A stretch of DNA of 26,771 nt from Verrucomicrobia bacterium 12-59-8 (GCA_002279765.1 NCCR01000079.1:4596-31366); one strand, 5' to 3'; positions 7,476 through 17,568 are shown, counted from the stretch's first letter. A program made the numbers and translations. Notes: generated from the letters alone by a model not told the origin.

Positions 7476-8573
7476 GTGATTTTGATCCTTACCGCAGGCT
7501 TTGGCGATGGGCATAACACCGCCGCACGCTCTGTGGCGGAGGCTCTTACCCGCCTGTGTCCCAATGAAAAAATCCAAACCAGTGATCTCGTCAGTGAAAC
7601 CCTGCCGCTGATCTCCGACGTTTGCAAAAGCCTGTATCAGTTCGCCATCACCCACTGGCCGGCCGGCTGGCGCATGGTCTATGACCTGATGGGCCGGCCT
7701 TCCGTCACCGGTCCGGATGCCGTCTGGCAGAACGCCATGGTGAAAGCCCTCAAGCAGCGGATCGAAACGCAGCAGCCACGCCTGATCATCAGCACCTATC
7801 CTTTGTATGCCATCCTGCTGGAGACCCTGGCCAGACGGCAGGCCGTGCCGCCGCTATGTACCGTCATCACCGACTCCATCAGCGTGAACCGCGTCTGGGT
7901 CATGTCCGGCAGCACTCTGTTCTGCGTGGCCGATGACGAGACCAAAAAAGTCGTGCTCGGCTTCGGGGTGCCGGAGGCGAAGGTCCGCGTCACCGGCTTT
8001 CCGGTGGATCTCGCGTTCACGGAACCGCTGCCCGAACAGCCCCCGCATCCGGGCGCCCGCATCCTCTACCTGCCCTCCACCACTGCGCGACGCGTCGCCG
8101 CCACGCTGGAGGCGCTGAAACCGCTCTTCCGCAGTGGTGCCAAACTCACCCTGCCCGTTGGCAAACACGACAAGCGCCTCTATCACGTCATGCGGCGCTT
8201 CACAGACTCTATGCCGCCGGGCACGATGGAAATCATCGGCTGGACCAAGCGCATCCCTGAATTTCTGCGCACGCATGATGTCGTCATCTGCAAGGCTGGC
8301 GGCGCCATCCTGCATGAGGTGCTGGCTGCAAAGATCCCTGCGGTCATCGACTACGTGGTGCCCGGCCAGGAAGAGGGCAATGCCGAGATGCTCACCAAAC
8401 ATGATGGCGGCATCGTCACGAAGAGCGCCCAGGAAACGGCCGCCGCCGTCGAAAGCATCCTCACCAACAACAGCGCCGTTGGCCGCCGCATGCGGGCGAA
8501 CATGGCCAAAATCAGCATGCCGGATGCTGCCGTGCGCACCGCCAAGGCCGCGCTGGCCGTCGCGACGACCTGA
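7476..8573 (+). CDS. MGDG synthase-like GT-B glycosyltransferase
   Basis: The 365-residue protein starts with the first Rossmann strand and glycine loop of the MGDG-synthase family (MILILTAGFGDGHNTAARSVAEA, split here as ILILTAGFGDGH then NTAARSVAEAL, residues 2-24). The C-terminal half has the sugar-nucleotide-binding pattern GWTKRIPEFL, then VICKAGGAILHEVLAAKIP and PGQEEGNAEML. The family transfers hexose from UDP-sugars to diacylglycerol (plant MGDG synthase, Bacillus UgtP) and resembles MurG. Here the donor and acceptor are unknown; a membrane glycolipid is a reasonable inference. The frame is open to a TTG at 7425, but the GTG at 7476 places the start directly before the first beta strand, as in the family. 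The Nudix gene follows after 9 bases, likely in one operon. Confidence 0.85.
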   Translation: MILILTAGFGDGHNTAARSVAEALTRLCPNEKIQTSDLVSETLPLISDVCKSLYQFAITHWPAGWRMVYDLMGRPSVTGPDAVWQNAMVKALKQRIETQQPRLIISTYPLYAILLETLARRQAVPPLCTVITDSISVNRVWVMSGSTLFCVADDETKKVVLGFGVPEAKVRVTGFPVDLAFTEPLPEQPPHPGARILYLPSTTARRVAATLEALKPLFRSGAKLTLPVGKHDKRLYHVMRRFTDSMPPGTMEIIGWTKRIPEFLRTHDVVICKAGGAILHEVLAAKIPAVIDYVVPGQEEGNAEMLTKHDGGIVTKSAQETAAAVESILTNNSAVGRRMRANMAKISMPDAAVRTAKAALAVATT

Positions 8574-8582
8574 GATAAGCTC

Positions 8583-8978
8583 ATGGAACCGACACCGCCC
8601 GTGCCCGTTGTCTGCGCCATCATCGTGCGCGATGAGCGCATCCTGCTCGCGCAACGGCCACCTGACAAAAAGCTCGGCGGTCTGTGGGAGTTTCCCGGTG
8701 GCAAAGTCGAGGCGGGTGAATCGGCCGAGGCCGCTCTGCATCGTGAATTGCAGGAGGAACTCGGCTGCACGGTACGCATCACCCAAACAATCCAGCCCCT
8801 CGTTCACGCCTATGCCTGGGGCAGCATCGAGCTGATCCCGTTTGTCTGCGCACTCACTGCTGAAAGCGCCGAACCGCATCCGCATGAGCACACGGCGTTG
8901 GTGTGGGTGGAGCGTACACAGTTGCGCAGTTACGATCTCGCCCCGGCTGATGTGCCGCTACTCACGAGCTTGGTTTAG
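8583..8978 (+). CDS. mutT: MutT-type Nudix hydrolase
   Basis: The 131-residue protein has a complete Nudix box from G40 to G61: G40, then E46, then R54-E55, E58-E59 and G61, in the order required for divalent-metal binding and pyrophosphate hydrolysis. The preceding LLAQRPPDKKLGGLWEFPGG (21-40) is the pattern of MutT 8-oxo-dGTP diphosphatases, which clean oxidised guanine nucleotides from the pool. The length matches MutT (about 130). It starts 9 bases after the glycosyltransferase stop. Its 3' end overlaps the convergent SNase gene by 17 bases. The substrate could be another nucleotide, because Nudix specificity is hard to read from sequence. Confidence 0.88.
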   Translation: MEPTPPVPVVCAIIVRDERILLAQRPPDKKLGGLWEFPGGKVEAGESAEAALHRELQEELGCTVRITQTIQPLVHAYAWGSIELIPFVCALTAESAEPHPHEHTALVWVERTQLRSYDLAPADVPLLTSLV

Positions 8979-9606
8979 ACGACGCGTGCTTCGGTTTCCC
9001 CCACGCACCGCGCTGCGCGGTCCTGGCCTCGCGTTCCAGCACACGCAGATGATCTTCAAAGTCGAACTCGCGGCGTCCATCGGGCATCCAAGTGCCTTTG
9101 GTGTGAATCCGGCAGAGTCCGGCCTTCACCAGTTTCTCAGAGAGCTCCTCGCCATCATCAAAGAACACTAGCCCATACGCGCGGGCGCTGTCATACACAC
9201 GCTCCCAGCGGGTTTGAATCGTGTAGTGCCCGCCTACCAAGAGATTCTCCGCGAAGGCCTTTGCTTCCAGGCCCAGGCTCACCGTTTGCGAAATGCTCAG
9301 ACCGCCAAAATAGGCCGCCTGATCCTTGAGCCGGTTTTTCACCAGCGGGTATTGGCGCTTCTCCGGGCAATCGACGAAGTACAACCTCAACACCTGCTCG
9401 CCGCCCTCATACGCAATCTTGAAGCTGTCCCCGTCATTGCCGGCATCCTCGACGAGCCGTGCATTGACCAGCGCCACAAAGCGGCCATCCGGCTCTGGCT
9501 TGGGCGGCGTGGGCTTGTCACGATAGTGCTCCCAGACCTGCAGCAGCACGACGGCCACCCACAGCAGCACCCACAAGTTTCGTGAACCGCTCGACCGCCG
9601 TTTCAT
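8962..9606 (-). CDS. Membrane-anchored SNase-like (thermonuclease) protein
   Basis: This 214-residue protein has an N-terminal transmembrane helix (LWVLLWVAVVLLQVW, about 11-25), then a Pro-rich linker and a staphylococcal nuclease fold. Residues matching the S. aureus active site are present: D60 in NDGDSF (D21), R74, D79 and E82 in LRLYFVDCPE (R35, D40, E43), and R142 in DSARAYGLVFF (R87). The T41 position is Cys. The nuclease is therefore probably active and faces the periplasm or outside. Its likely role is degrading nucleic acid, but the biological purpose is unknown. Its ATG overlaps the stop of queE as ATGA, implying translational coupling. No metabolic link to QueE is obvious. Confidence 0.85.
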   Translation of the reverse strand: MKRRSSGSRNLWVLLWVAVVLLQVWEHYRDKPTPPKPEPDGRFVALVNARLVEDAGNDGDSFKIAYEGGEQVLRLYFVDCPEKRQYPLVKNRLKDQAAYFGGLSISQTVSLGLEAKAFAENLLVGGHYTIQTRWERVYDSARAYGLVFFDDGEELSEKLVKAGLCRIHTKGTWMPDGRREFDFEDHLRVLEREARTAQRGAWGKPKHASSKPSS

Positions 9607-10298
9607 GTCCCGCGTTTGTTGCCAAACAGATCGATGTGCAGCCGTGGGGAGTAGCGCCAGCCGGTGCGCTTGCAGACCTCCACCAGCCAGGCCTGCCGCG
9701 CGCGCAGTGCTTCCTTGGTGATGCCCTCTGGCATCAATAAAATCTTCTCCGGCGGCACCGCCACACCGATGGATGCCACCACCGCGCGCACTTCTTCCAC
9801 ATCCGCCTCCGTCGCGACGACAAACTTGAGCTGGAACTCATAGTTCGTACACCACTCCCGAAGCACCTCCGGCTGCAGACGCAGGCGATCATGCTTCTCC
9901 ACCCATGCCTTGCCTGCCTTTGCTTCATTCGGCGTCGAATGCGCCAGCTTCGGGCTGATGGAGGCCAGATCACAGGCCACGCCATTTGGCGCGATGGTGC
10001 CTGCGGTTTCGATGGTGATGTGTTTGCCTGCTTCACGCAGTTGCGCGAGCAGTTCGGGCATGCCCTTGGCCACCATCGGCTCGCCACCGGTGACGACGAC
10101 AAAGCGCGTCGGTTCACGCTGCACCACGGCAACAATTTCCTCCACGCTCATCTCGGTGCCTTCAGGCTGCCATGAGGCGTAGGGCGTGTCGCACCAAGTG
10201 CAGCGCAGATTGCAGCCGGAAGTCCGCACAAACACCGACGGCACACCCACAAGCGATCCCTCGCCCTGCACAGAATAGAAGGTCTCGGAGATCAGCAT
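9603..10298 (-). CDS. queE: 7-carboxy-7-deazaguanine synthase
   Basis: QueE is a radical SAM enzyme that contracts 6-carboxytetrahydropterin to 7-carboxy-7-deazaguanine, a step in making preQ0 and queuosine for tRNA. The 231-residue protein shows FYSVQGEG (7-14), the radical SAM cluster CNLRCTWC (C29, C33, C36) with the C-x3-C-x2-C spacing, and TGGEP (70-74) for SAM binding. I chose the ATG at 10298, which gives the conserved start; a GTG at 10310 is in frame but less likely. It overlaps the end of the upstream aminotransferase gene by 7 bases. No other queuosine gene is in the window. Confidence 0.93.
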   Translation of the reverse strand: MLISETFYSVQGEGSLVGVPSVFVRTSGCNLRCTWCDTPYASWQPEGTEMSVEEIVAVVQREPTRFVVVTGGEPMVAKGMPELLAQLREAGKHITIETAGTIAPNGVACDLASISPKLAHSTPNEAKAGKAWVEKHDRLRLQPEVLREWCTNYEFQLKFVVATEADVEEVRAVVASIGVAVPPEKILLMPEGITKEALRARQAWLVEVCKRTGWRYSPRLHIDLFGNKRGT

Positions 10299-11635
10299 GG
10301 GGCTTTCCACTCCGCCGCATGGCGGGCAAAGGCAGGTGCGGCGCGTTTCAGGGCTTCATCAATGTCCGCCTGCGTATGCGCCAGACTGATGAACCACAGG
10401 CCACGTTCGATCGCGCGCACACCTTCTTCGAGCAGGCAGCGGCGCAGGTGAGCCCAGCGGGGCGCATCTTGCCGCAGGGCGTAGTCGCGATAGTTCATGA
10501 TAGGTTCTACGGGCGCACCGGGCTTGAGCATGGTGGCATGAAAGACGAGGCCGGGGCCTTGCGGCTGCAGCGGTATGTTGTGCTGTGCCGCCAGCTTGCT
10601 CAACCCAGCCATCAACTGCTCCCCGAGCGCAATCATACCGGCAGGATGCCCGTCACCGCTTGCGATGATCTCATCAAGACACCACTTCACGGCGGAGAGG
10701 CAGAGTGGATTCGCATTCAAGGTGCCCGCATGCACGACTTCCCCGCTCAGGATCTTGGCAAACATCTTTTCTTTGCCCACCAGGGCTGCAAAGGGCACGC
10801 CGCCTCCAATAGCCTTGCCGAGGATCGTCAAATCTGGCGTGAACCCGTAGTACGCCTGTGCGCATCCTGCGCCAAATCGGAAGCCAGTAATGGTTTCATC
10901 GGCGATCATGACGATGCCGTTTGCATCGCACAATTCGCGGATCGTTTCGAGCATGCCGGACACTGCGGGCATGCAGCCGGTGTTGCACAGCACAGGTTCA
11001 AAGATGATCGCGGCGATTTGATCGTGATGTTCCGCAACACGCTGGCGCAGATGCGCAGGATCATTCCAGCGGGCAACGACAAAGGTGCTCAGCACTTCGG
11101 GGATCACGCCTTTGCTGGGGTGCAGGCGGGTCGGATCGTCCTCCGTTCCCCATTGGTCCGGCGGCGGTGCGTAGCCGACGAGGCCTTCATCTCCCCAGCC
11201 ATGGTAATGGCCTTCAAACTTCAAAATCATCGGTCTGCCCGTATGCGCACGAGCTAGGCGCAGCGCGGAGAGCACCACCTCGGTGGCGCTGTTGTTGAAG
11301 CGCACGCGTTCCGCACCGGGGATCATCTTTTGCAGCCGCTCGGCCACGTCGATCTCAAGTTCGCTCTGCGCCGCCCAATGTGTACCCTTGTGCGCTTGGA
11401 TGGCAATGGCATCAGCCATGCCTTCCGGTGCATGACCGTAGAGGATGGCCCCCTGCCCTATCTGGAAGTCGATGTACTCATTGCCATCGACATCGAAAAG
11501 CCGCGAGCCTTTGCCATGGTCAAAATAGAGAGGCACGGGCACCTCCATTTTACGAATGCCGCTGTTGACGCCACCAGCGATGCTGTGCTGGGCACGAGCG
11601 AAGAGCTCAGTAGATTTCGGGAAGGTGTAGGACAT
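10292..11635 (-). CDS. HemL-like class-III PLP aminotransferase
   Basis: The 447-residue protein belongs to the glutamate-1-semialdehyde 2,1-aminomutase (GSA-AM) branch of class-III PLP enzymes. Visible landmarks are SIAGGVNSGIR (18-28), FEGHYHGWGDEGL (140-152), the PLP-contacting ADETITGFRFG (245-255) and the Schiff-base lysine K274 in LGKAIGGGVP. True GSA-AM makes 5-aminolevulinate for heme. Here several signatures deviate: NSATE replaces the usual NSGTE, and the canonical GGVNSPVRAF start is altered. I therefore treat it as a HemL paralog of unknown substrate, although genuine HemL activity is not excluded. It is 15 bases after the Dabb gene and overlaps queE, so the four genes look like one operon. 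Confidence 0.85.
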   Translation of the reverse strand: MSYTFPKSTELFARAQHSIAGGVNSGIRKMEVPVPLYFDHGKGSRLFDVDGNEYIDFQIGQGAILYGHAPEGMADAIAIQAHKGTHWAAQSELEIDVAERLQKMIPGAERVRFNNSATEVVLSALRLARAHTGRPMILKFEGHYHGWGDEGLVGYAPPPDQWGTEDDPTRLHPSKGVIPEVLSTFVVARWNDPAHLRQRVAEHHDQIAAIIFEPVLCNTGCMPAVSGMLETIRELCDANGIVMIADETITGFRFGAGCAQAYYGFTPDLTILGKAIGGGVPFAALVGKEKMFAKILSGEVVHAGTLNANPLCLSAVKWCLDEIIASGDGHPAGMIALGEQLMAGLSKLAAQHNIPLQPQGPGLVFHATMLKPGAPVEPIMNYRDYALRQDAPRWAHLRRCLLEEGVRAIERGLWFISLAHTQADIDEALKRAAPAFARHAAEWKAPC

Positions 11636-11650
11636 GGCCGTGGGATGGGG

Positions 11651-11959
11651 TCAGTGCAGCGGCGAACTGTCATAGATCACCACACGTTCCCAGAACGTCT
11701 TACACGTATCGACAAAGCGCAGGTGCTTCGGACACTCTTTCTGGTAAAACACGTGATCCTCCATGTTTTTGAAATGCAGCGTCAGCGAGTAGCTGAAGGA
11801 GTGATCGGTCACCGGCCGCTTCTCCGTGTCAGCCGGCTTGCCCACAAAGGCATGCACGAGGTAGTCGATTTCAAGCAGGTGCATCAGCTCCGTCTCGAAA
11901 GTGGTGAGTTGTTCTGCGGAAAGGTCAGGCTTGAGCCAGAAATAAACGTTGTGAATCAT
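11651..11959 (-). CDS. Dabb (stress-responsive A/B barrel) domain protein
   Basis: The 102-residue protein begins MIHNVYFWLKPDLSAEQLTTF and contains DHSFSYSLTLHFKNMEDHVFYQ, the typical pattern of a Dabb ferredoxin-like barrel (length about 100). These small dimeric proteins occur in stress responses and as enzyme-like domains; no reaction can be assigned. The frame is open to 12022, but the extra 21 residues do not look like the family, so I start at the ATG at 11959. The HemL-like gene follows 15 bases downstream. It sits 74 bases below the end of the RND gene, so it could belong to either transcript. Confidence 0.82.
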   Translation of the reverse strand: MIHNVYFWLKPDLSAEQLTTFETELMHLLEIDYLVHAFVGKPADTEKRPVTDHSFSYSLTLHFKNMEDHVFYQKECPKHLRFVDTCKTFWERVVIYDSSPLH

Positions 11960-12033
11960 GGTGACGGCATTGGTACGCGCCCAGACCGCCTGTGCAATCG
12001 CCAAACGTGGGTTCCATCGCAAGTCTCCACCAG

Positions 12034-15000
12034 CTAGGCCTCAAAGCGAGGGCCCGGCACTGCTGCCACCTTCAGCGGTTTCACCCGAAACAGGCGCAGG
12101 ATGACCACGAAGTAGAGGGGCACGAAGAAGAGACCTAGCAAGGTGGTGGTGACTGCCCCGCCGACAATGCCGGTGCCGATGGCGTTCTGGCTGCCGGACC
12201 CGGCACCGGTGTTCAGCGCGAGCGGAAGCACGCCAAGGCCGAAGGCGATGGAGGTCATAAGGATGGGACGCAGCCGCTGGCGGACGGCATGCAGCGCCGC
12301 TTCGATAAGCGTGGCTCCTTGATCAAAGTGCTCCTTGGCAAATTCCACCACGAGGATCGCGTTCTTAGCCGAGAGACCGATGATGGTGATCAGGCCGATC
12401 TGGAAATAGATGTCGTTGGGCATGCCACGCCATTGCGTGGCAGCAACGACGCCGAGAGCGCCGAGGGGCATGTCCATCATCACGGAAAACGGGATGGCCC
12501 AGCTCTCGTAAAGCGCGGCGAGGCAGAGAAAGACCATGAGCAGAGCGATGATGTAAAGCGACGCCGACTTGGAGCCGGAGAGCTGCTCCTCATACGACAG
12601 TCCGGCCCAGGCAACGCCGATGCCCGGGGGCAGAGACTTCGCCAGCCGCTGGATTTCGTGGATGGCCTCACCGGAACTGTGGCCGGGTGCGGGCTCGCCC
12701 AGGATGGAGAGCGCCGGCGCACCATTGAAGCGCTCAAGCTTAGGAGAGCCGAGTTTCCAGGAGGTATTGGAGAAGGCAGAGAACGGAACCATGCCGCCCT
12801 GCGCATTGCGCACATACCAGCGGTTCAAGTCCTCGGGCAGCATGCGGAACGGGGCATCTCCCTGCATCATGACGCGCTTCACGCGGTTCTTGTCGATGAA
12901 ATCATTGATATAGGTGGAGCCGAGAATGGTGCTGAGGGAAGCATTGATGTCGGCCAATGACAGGCCCAGCGCGCTGGCTTTTTCCTGGTCGATGTCGATC
13001 TGATAGACCGCAGTGTCCGCGAGGCCGTTGGGGCGCACGGAGGCAAGAAGCGGATTCTTCATCGCCATGCCGAGCAGTTGTCCCTGAGCCTCCATGAGCG
13101 CATCGTGACCGAGCCCTGCGAGATCCACGAGGCGCATATCGAAGCCTGTCGCGGTGCCGAGTTCCAGCACAGCGGGCGGCGCGAAAGCGAAGGCTAGCGC
13201 CTCCTTGATCTGACCAAACTTGGCTAATGCACGCCCCTGGATGGCCTTCACTTTTTGCGCGGGCAGCTTGCGCTCCTCCCACGGTTTGAGCTTGATGAAC
13301 ATGAGCACTTGGTTCTGTGCGTTGCCGCTGAAGCTGAAGCCGAGCACGCCAAAGCCGCCTTCGACCACGTCCTTCTCCTCCTCGAAGAAATGATTCTCCA
13401 TTTTCTTCAGCACCTCATCTGCCTGATCCCTCGTGGAGCCGGGCGGGAGCTGGGCCATGGCAAAGAGCACGCCAGTGTCTTCATCCGGCAGAAAGCCGGT
13501 GGGGGCATGCATGAAGAGCAGCACGACCGCGATACCGATGGCAATATAAGGGATGAGCGCGAGCACGTAATGCTTCAGAAACAGGCCAACGGCGTGCGTA
13601 TAATGATCCGCCGTGCGCTCGAAGGCGCGGTTGAACCAGCCAAAGGGGCCGCGTTTGTTGATGCCGTGGTCCTTGGGCACCGGCTTCAGCAGCGTCGCGC
13701 AAAGTGCCGGTGTGAGGATGAGCGCCACCAACACAGACAGCGCCACCGAACTGGCAATGGTGAGCGAAAACTGCCGATAAATGACGCCACTGGAGCCGGT
13801 AAAGAACGCCATGGGCACAAAGGCCGCACAGAGCACCAGCCCGATACCGACGAGCGCACCGCTGATCTGATCCATGGACTTGCGCGTAGCTTCCTTGGGC
13901 GAAAGGCCCTCCTCCTGCATCACACGCTCGACGTTTTCAACGACGACAATGGCGTCGTCCACCAGCAGGCCGATGGCGAGCACCAGACCAAACAGCGTGA
14001 GCGTATTGATGGAATAACCTGCCGCCGCCATGACACCAAAAGTACCAAGCAGCACGACGGGAACAGCGATGGTGGGGATCAGGGTGGCACGCCAGCTTTG
14101 CAGGAAGATGAACATCACCACGAAGACGAGAACAACCGCTTCGATGAGAGTCTTCACCACCTCCTCCACGGAGATGCGCACAAACTGTGTGGTGTCATAC
14201 GGAAAAATCGCCTCGACGCCGGGCGGGAAGAACTGTGAGAGCTCAGCCACCTTCTTCTTCACGATGTCCACGGTTTCGAGCGCATTCGCGCCGAGAGCAG
14301 GCCGAATGGCCATACCGCTGGCGGGCATGCGGTTGTAACGCGCCATGACGTTATAGGATTCGCTGCCGAGCTCAATGCGCGCGACATCACGCAGAAAGAC
14401 ACGCGAGCCATCCTGGCCGACGCGCAGGAGGATGGAACCAAACTGCTCCGGCGTCTGCAATCGGCTCTGCGCCATGACCGTGGCATTGAGCAACTGGCCC
14501 GGCGTGGACGGCAGGCCCCCGAGCGCGCCGGCGGAGACCTGCGCATTCTGCGCACGCACGGCCAGAATGATGTCCGAGGTGGAAAACTGGTACTTGGTGA
14601 GCTTGTCAGGATCAAGCCAGATGCGCATGGCGTACTGTGAACCGAAGGCCTGAATCTCACCCACGCCCTGCAGACGGCTGATGGGATCACGCATCACACT
14701 GGCATTGTAATCGGCAAGGTCGGTGTTGGACATGCTGCCGTCGGTGGAGATGAGTCCGACGACGATGAGGAAGTTACGCACCGATTTGTTCACCTGTACG
14801 CCCTGCTGCTGCACTTCCTGCGGCAGCAGAGGAGTCGCGAGCGCGACCTTGTTCTGCACCTGCACTTGAGCGGTGTCGGGATCGGTACCGCCATCAAAGG
14901 TGACGGTGATCGTCGCGGTGCCGTCCGATGTGCTTGAGGATTCAATGTAACGCAGGTGGTCAATGCCGTTGAGCTTCTGCTCAATGACCTGCGTGACCGT

Positions 15001-15177
15001 GTCTTCCAGCGTCTTGGCCGAAGCACCGGGATAGCTCGCGATGATGGCGATGGTCGGCGGTGCGATGCTCGGATACTGCGCGATGGGCAGGCTCGTGATC
15101 GAGAGTGCCCCCGCCAACATGATAAAGATAGCGATGACCCACGCAAAGACAGGCCGGTCGATGAAGAAGCGTGACAT
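12034..15177 (-). CDS. RND (HAE-1/AcrB family) efflux permease
   Basis: This 1047-residue inner-membrane transporter is nearly the size of AcrB (1049) and starts with [20 protein letters not shown]. It has the expected 12 membrane helices and two large periplasmic loops. Proton-relay residues D407 and D408 are present in [14 protein letters not shown], and the TM10 lysine is present in [19 protein letters not shown]-1 pumps export hydrophobic drugs, detergents and bile-like compounds using the proton gradient in a tripartite complex. The adaptor gene lies 6 bases upstream, so both are one operon. No TolC/OprM outer-membrane channel gene lies next to them; it must be elsewhere. Substrate is unknown. 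The gene is intact, with no frame disruption seen. Confidence 0.95.
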   Translation of the reverse strand: MSRFFIDRPVFAWVIAIFIMLAGALSITSLPIAQYPSIAPPTIAIIASYPGASAKTLEDTVTQVIEQKLNGIDHLRYIESSSTSDGTATITVTFDGGTDPDTAQVQVQNKVALATPLLPQEVQQQGVQVNKSVRNFLIVVGLISTDGSMSNTDLADYNASVMRDPISRLQGVGEIQAFGSQYAMRIWLDPDKLTKYQFSTSDIILAVRAQNAQVSAGALGGLPSTPGQLLNATVMAQSRLQTPEQFGSILLRVGQDGSRVFLRDVARIELGSESYNVMARYNRMPASGMAIRPALGANALETVDIVKKKVAELSQFFPPGVEAIFPYDTTQFVRISVEEVVKTLIEAVVLVFVVMFIFLQSWRATLIPTIAVPVVLLGTFGVMAAAGYSINTLTLFGLVLAIGLLVDDAIVVVENVERVMQEEGLSPKEATRKSMDQISGALVGIGLVLCAAFVPMAFFTGSSGVIYRQFSLTIASSVALSVLVALILTPALCATLLKPVPKDHGINKRGPFGWFNRAFERTADHYTHAVGLFLKHYVLALIPYIAIGIAVVLLFMHAPTGFLPDEDTGVLFAMAQLPPGSTRDQADEVLKKMENHFFEEEKDVVEGGFGVLGFSFSGNAQNQVLMFIKLKPWEERKLPAQKVKAIQGRALAKFGQIKEALAFAFAPPAVLELGTATGFDMRLVDLAGLGHDALMEAQGQLLGMAMKNPLLASVRPNGLADTAVYQIDIDQEKASALGLSLADINASLSTILGSTYINDFIDKNRVKRVMMQGDAPFRMLPEDLNRWYVRNAQGGMVPFSAFSNTSWKLGSPKLERFNGAPALSILGEPAPGHSSGEAIHEIQRLAKSLPPGIGVAWAGLSYEEQLSGSKSASLYIIALLMVFLCLAALYESWAIPFSVMMDMPLGALGVVAATQWRGMPNDIYFQIGLITIIGLSAKNAILVVEFAKEHFDQGATLIEAALHAVRQRLRPILMTSIAFGLGVLPLALNTGAGSGSQNAIGTGIVGGAVTTTLLGLFFVPLYFVVILRLFRVKPLKVAAVPGPRFEA

Positions 15178-15183
15178 CGTGGA

Positions 15184-16350
15184 TTACTTGGGAGCGCTTG
15201 GGGGTGAGGGAGGAGCATCCGCGGCGACTTTGACCGGCGCACCTGGACGAATCTTCTGGAGGTTGTTAATGATCAGTTGATCTCCAGGTTTGAGTCCGGC
15301 GGTGACCAGCCATTGGTTACCCACAGCACGCGGCGTCTCCAGCACACGCAGTTCGACCATGCTGTCCGCACCGACCACCATCGCCGTCGGTTCGCCCTTC
15401 GAATTGCGACTGACCGCTAATTGCGGCACCAGGATGGCATCGGGCGTCGTTCCCTCTTCCAGCCGTGCACGCACAAACATACCGGGCAGCAGATCGCCAC
15501 GCGGATTCGGGAACACGGCGCGCACGGTGACGGAATTGGTCAGAGGGTTCACCGTGACGTCAGAAACCTCCAGCGTTCCCTCCTCGGGATAGATGTCGCC
15601 GTTTTCATGGACCAGTTTGACACGCGGCTTTCCGGAGGAGTCCGCCTTGAGCCTGCCGCTTGCCAGGGCGTTCTTCAGGCGCAGAAGATCACTGCTAGGC
15701 TGATTCACATCCACATAGACACGGTCGATCTGCTGCACGGTCGTGAGCAAGGTCGCCTGATCCGTGCGCACGTAGGCACCCTCCGTCACCTGCGAGAGGC
15801 CAATGCGCCCGGTGATCGGAGATGTCACCTTGGTGTAGTCGAGATTGATGCGCGCAGTCTTCACCGCCGCTTTGCCGAGCAGTACCTCCGCCTCATTGAC
15901 TCGCTGGCTGCCCGAAGCCTCGTCATAATCCTGTTTACTGATCGCACGCGAATCGACCAGTGACTTCATGCGGTTCAGCTTCAACTGCGCGGAGTTCAAG
16001 CCGGCTTCGGCACGGGCCAGCGTGCCCAGTGCGCTGTCGTAAGACGCCTCATACTGCGCGGGATCAATCTCATACAGCACCTGACCTTCCTTCACATCGC
16101 TGCCTTCATTGAAGAGACGTTTCAGCACGATGCCACTGACGCGTGCCCGCACCTCCGCCACGCGGATGGCAGAAATGCGCCCAGGCAGATCCTGAGTCAG
16201 TGTCACGGGAGTTGTCGCAATGGTATGCACCCCCACTTCTATGGGTCCGGGCGGCCCCGGTGCCCCCGAGGGAGGCCCCGACGGAGTGCGCCCACAGCCC
16301 ACAAGCAACAGCGCCAGCACTGCCATGGAGGACTTAAAGAGTGTCTTCAT
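15184..16350 (-). CDS. RND efflux periplasmic adaptor lipoprotein (membrane fusion protein)
   Basis: The 388-residue protein is the AcrA/MexA-type adaptor of the pump downstream. The start at 16350 gives a lipoprotein signal (MKTLFKSSMAVLALLLVGC, lipid-attachment C19), and a Pro/Gly-rich spacer follows. Then come half of the lipoyl fold (EVRARVSGIVLKRLFNEGSD), a coiled-coil hairpin (about residues 95-150), the second half (KVTSPITGRIGLSQVTEGAY), and beta-barrel and membrane-proximal parts. Such adaptors join the permease to the outer-membrane channel. The frame stays open to 16548, but those 66 residues lack family character. No regulator gene such as TetR lies immediately upstream; a weakly T/A-rich stretch upstream gave no confident promoter. 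Confidence 0.93.
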   Translation of the reverse strand: MKTLFKSSMAVLALLLVGCGRTPSGPPSGAPGPPGPIEVGVHTIATTPVTLTQDLPGRISAIRVAEVRARVSGIVLKRLFNEGSDVKEGQVLYEIDPAQYEASYDSALGTLARAEAGLNSAQLKLNRMKSLVDSRAISKQDYDEASGSQRVNEAEVLLGKAAVKTARINLDYTKVTSPITGRIGLSQVTEGAYVRTDQATLLTTVQQIDRVYVDVNQPSSDLLRLKNALASGRLKADSSGKPRVKLVHENGDIYPEEGTLEVSDVTVNPLTNSVTVRAVFPNPRGDLLPGMFVRARLEEGTTPDAILVPQLAVSRNSKGEPTAMVVGADSMVELRVLETPRAVGNQWLVTAGLKPGDQLIINNLQKIRPGAPVKVAADAPPSPPSAPK

Positions 16351-16548
16351 GCTCAAAGAATTCGTTTCATGCGCCCAAACGGACGTGGCAGATCTCATGC
16401 CTTTGTCCATACAGGCAACCAACGAATCTGCCAACTTCCCGCTGAAATCAGTCCAGAGCCGAGAGGCTGCCGCCACATTTGAGCGGGCGAATTTGATTAT
16501 GTGTAGCAAGAGCCCCAAGCAGGAGCCGCACATCCGACCTGTGACCAT

Positions 16549-17568
16549 TCACGCCCGCACCACCACCCGAGCATCCAGCGCCAAGATGCCTTCCGGCGTC
16601 GCCAGCAGCGGATTGATGTCCAGTTCCACAATGCGCCGTTCGTGTTGCACCAATCGGGCAAATTTCACCAGCGCATCATCCAGCGCAGCCAGATCCACAG
16701 CCGGCTGGCCGCGCACGCCATGCAGCACTTTGGCGATTCTCGTCTGCTCCACCCAGCGACGCGCCAGAGCGTGATTGAGCGGCGGCAAGGCCAGCGCGTG
16801 ATCCTGCAGCACCTCCACCAGCGTCCCGCCCGCACCGACGAGCAGCACCGGACCAAACTGCGCGTCCATGCTCGCGCCGAGGATCAGTTCAATGCCCTTC
16901 TGCGTGATCATGCGCTGCACCGTCACGCCTTCGAAGGCGGCCAGGCCATAGAGGTGCGCCACATTGTCCTGGATCAGCCGCCAGGCCTGCTGCACCGCTG
17001 CGGCGTTAAGCAGATTGAGCTGCACGCCGCCGCAGTCGCTCTTGTGGGTGATCGTGGATGAAAGCAGCTTGACCACCACCGGATATCCCAGCGCCTCCGC
17101 AGCAACGACGGCTGCGTCCTCATCATAGGCCGCACGTGTCTCCACAATGGGAATGCCCGCCACCTGCAGCAATTGCTTGGCTTCCTGCTCGGTCATCAGG
17201 GTTCGCCCGCTCTTGAGCACAGCGTCAATCATTTCACCCACCACAGGCAAGGCTTCGCCATCATCGTTAGCATGGGCACTCTGTGTTTCGCTCAGCCAGA
17301 TCAGGCGCAGGCGGTGTTCACGCATGCGCACAAAGGCCTGCGCTGCTTCATCGGGGTAATCGTACGTCGGCACCCCGGCCGCATTGAGAATACCGCGCCC
17401 CTCCTGCACGCTCTGCGCCCCCATCCAGCTCGCCAGCAGCGGCTTATTGATCTGGCCCGCGATCCGCACGACCTCCTGCGCGACATGGCCCACGAGGCCG
17501 GGCGGCTGGCCCTCACCTACGCCGAAGCCGAAGCCGCGCAGCTTGAGAAAAACGCATTGCGTCTGCAT
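16549..17568 (-). pseudogene. C-terminal fragment of frameshifted ADP-forming acyl-CoA synthetase
   Basis: This frame carries the C-terminal half of an acetate-CoA ligase (ADP-forming) of the fused alpha-beta type. From residue ~29 onward it is good family sequence: VAQEVVRIAGQINKPLLASWMG (read as VAQEVVRIAG then QINKPLLASWMG), then an ATP-grasp region with EQEAKQLLQVAGIPIVET, YPVVVKLLSSTITHKSD, GGVQLNL and the closing VELDINPLLATPEGILALDARV. The first ~28 residues (MQTQCVFLKLRGFGFGV...) are out-of-frame translation of the upstream fragment. The enzyme would convert acyl-CoA, ADP and phosphate to acid and ATP. The break falls inside the CoA-ligase domain, not at the natural alpha/beta boundary, so two working subunits are unlikely. 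It could also be a sequencing or assembly error. Confidence 0.8.

Noticed and set aside
10172..11257. 361-codon plus-strand open frame
   Set aside because: It lies antisense to queE and the HemL-like gene, which have clear family motifs; the frame is a by-product of GC-rich codon use.
13255..14238. 327-codon plus-strand open frame
   Set aside because: It is the antisense shadow of the RND permease, rich in His, Glu and Arg with no motif.
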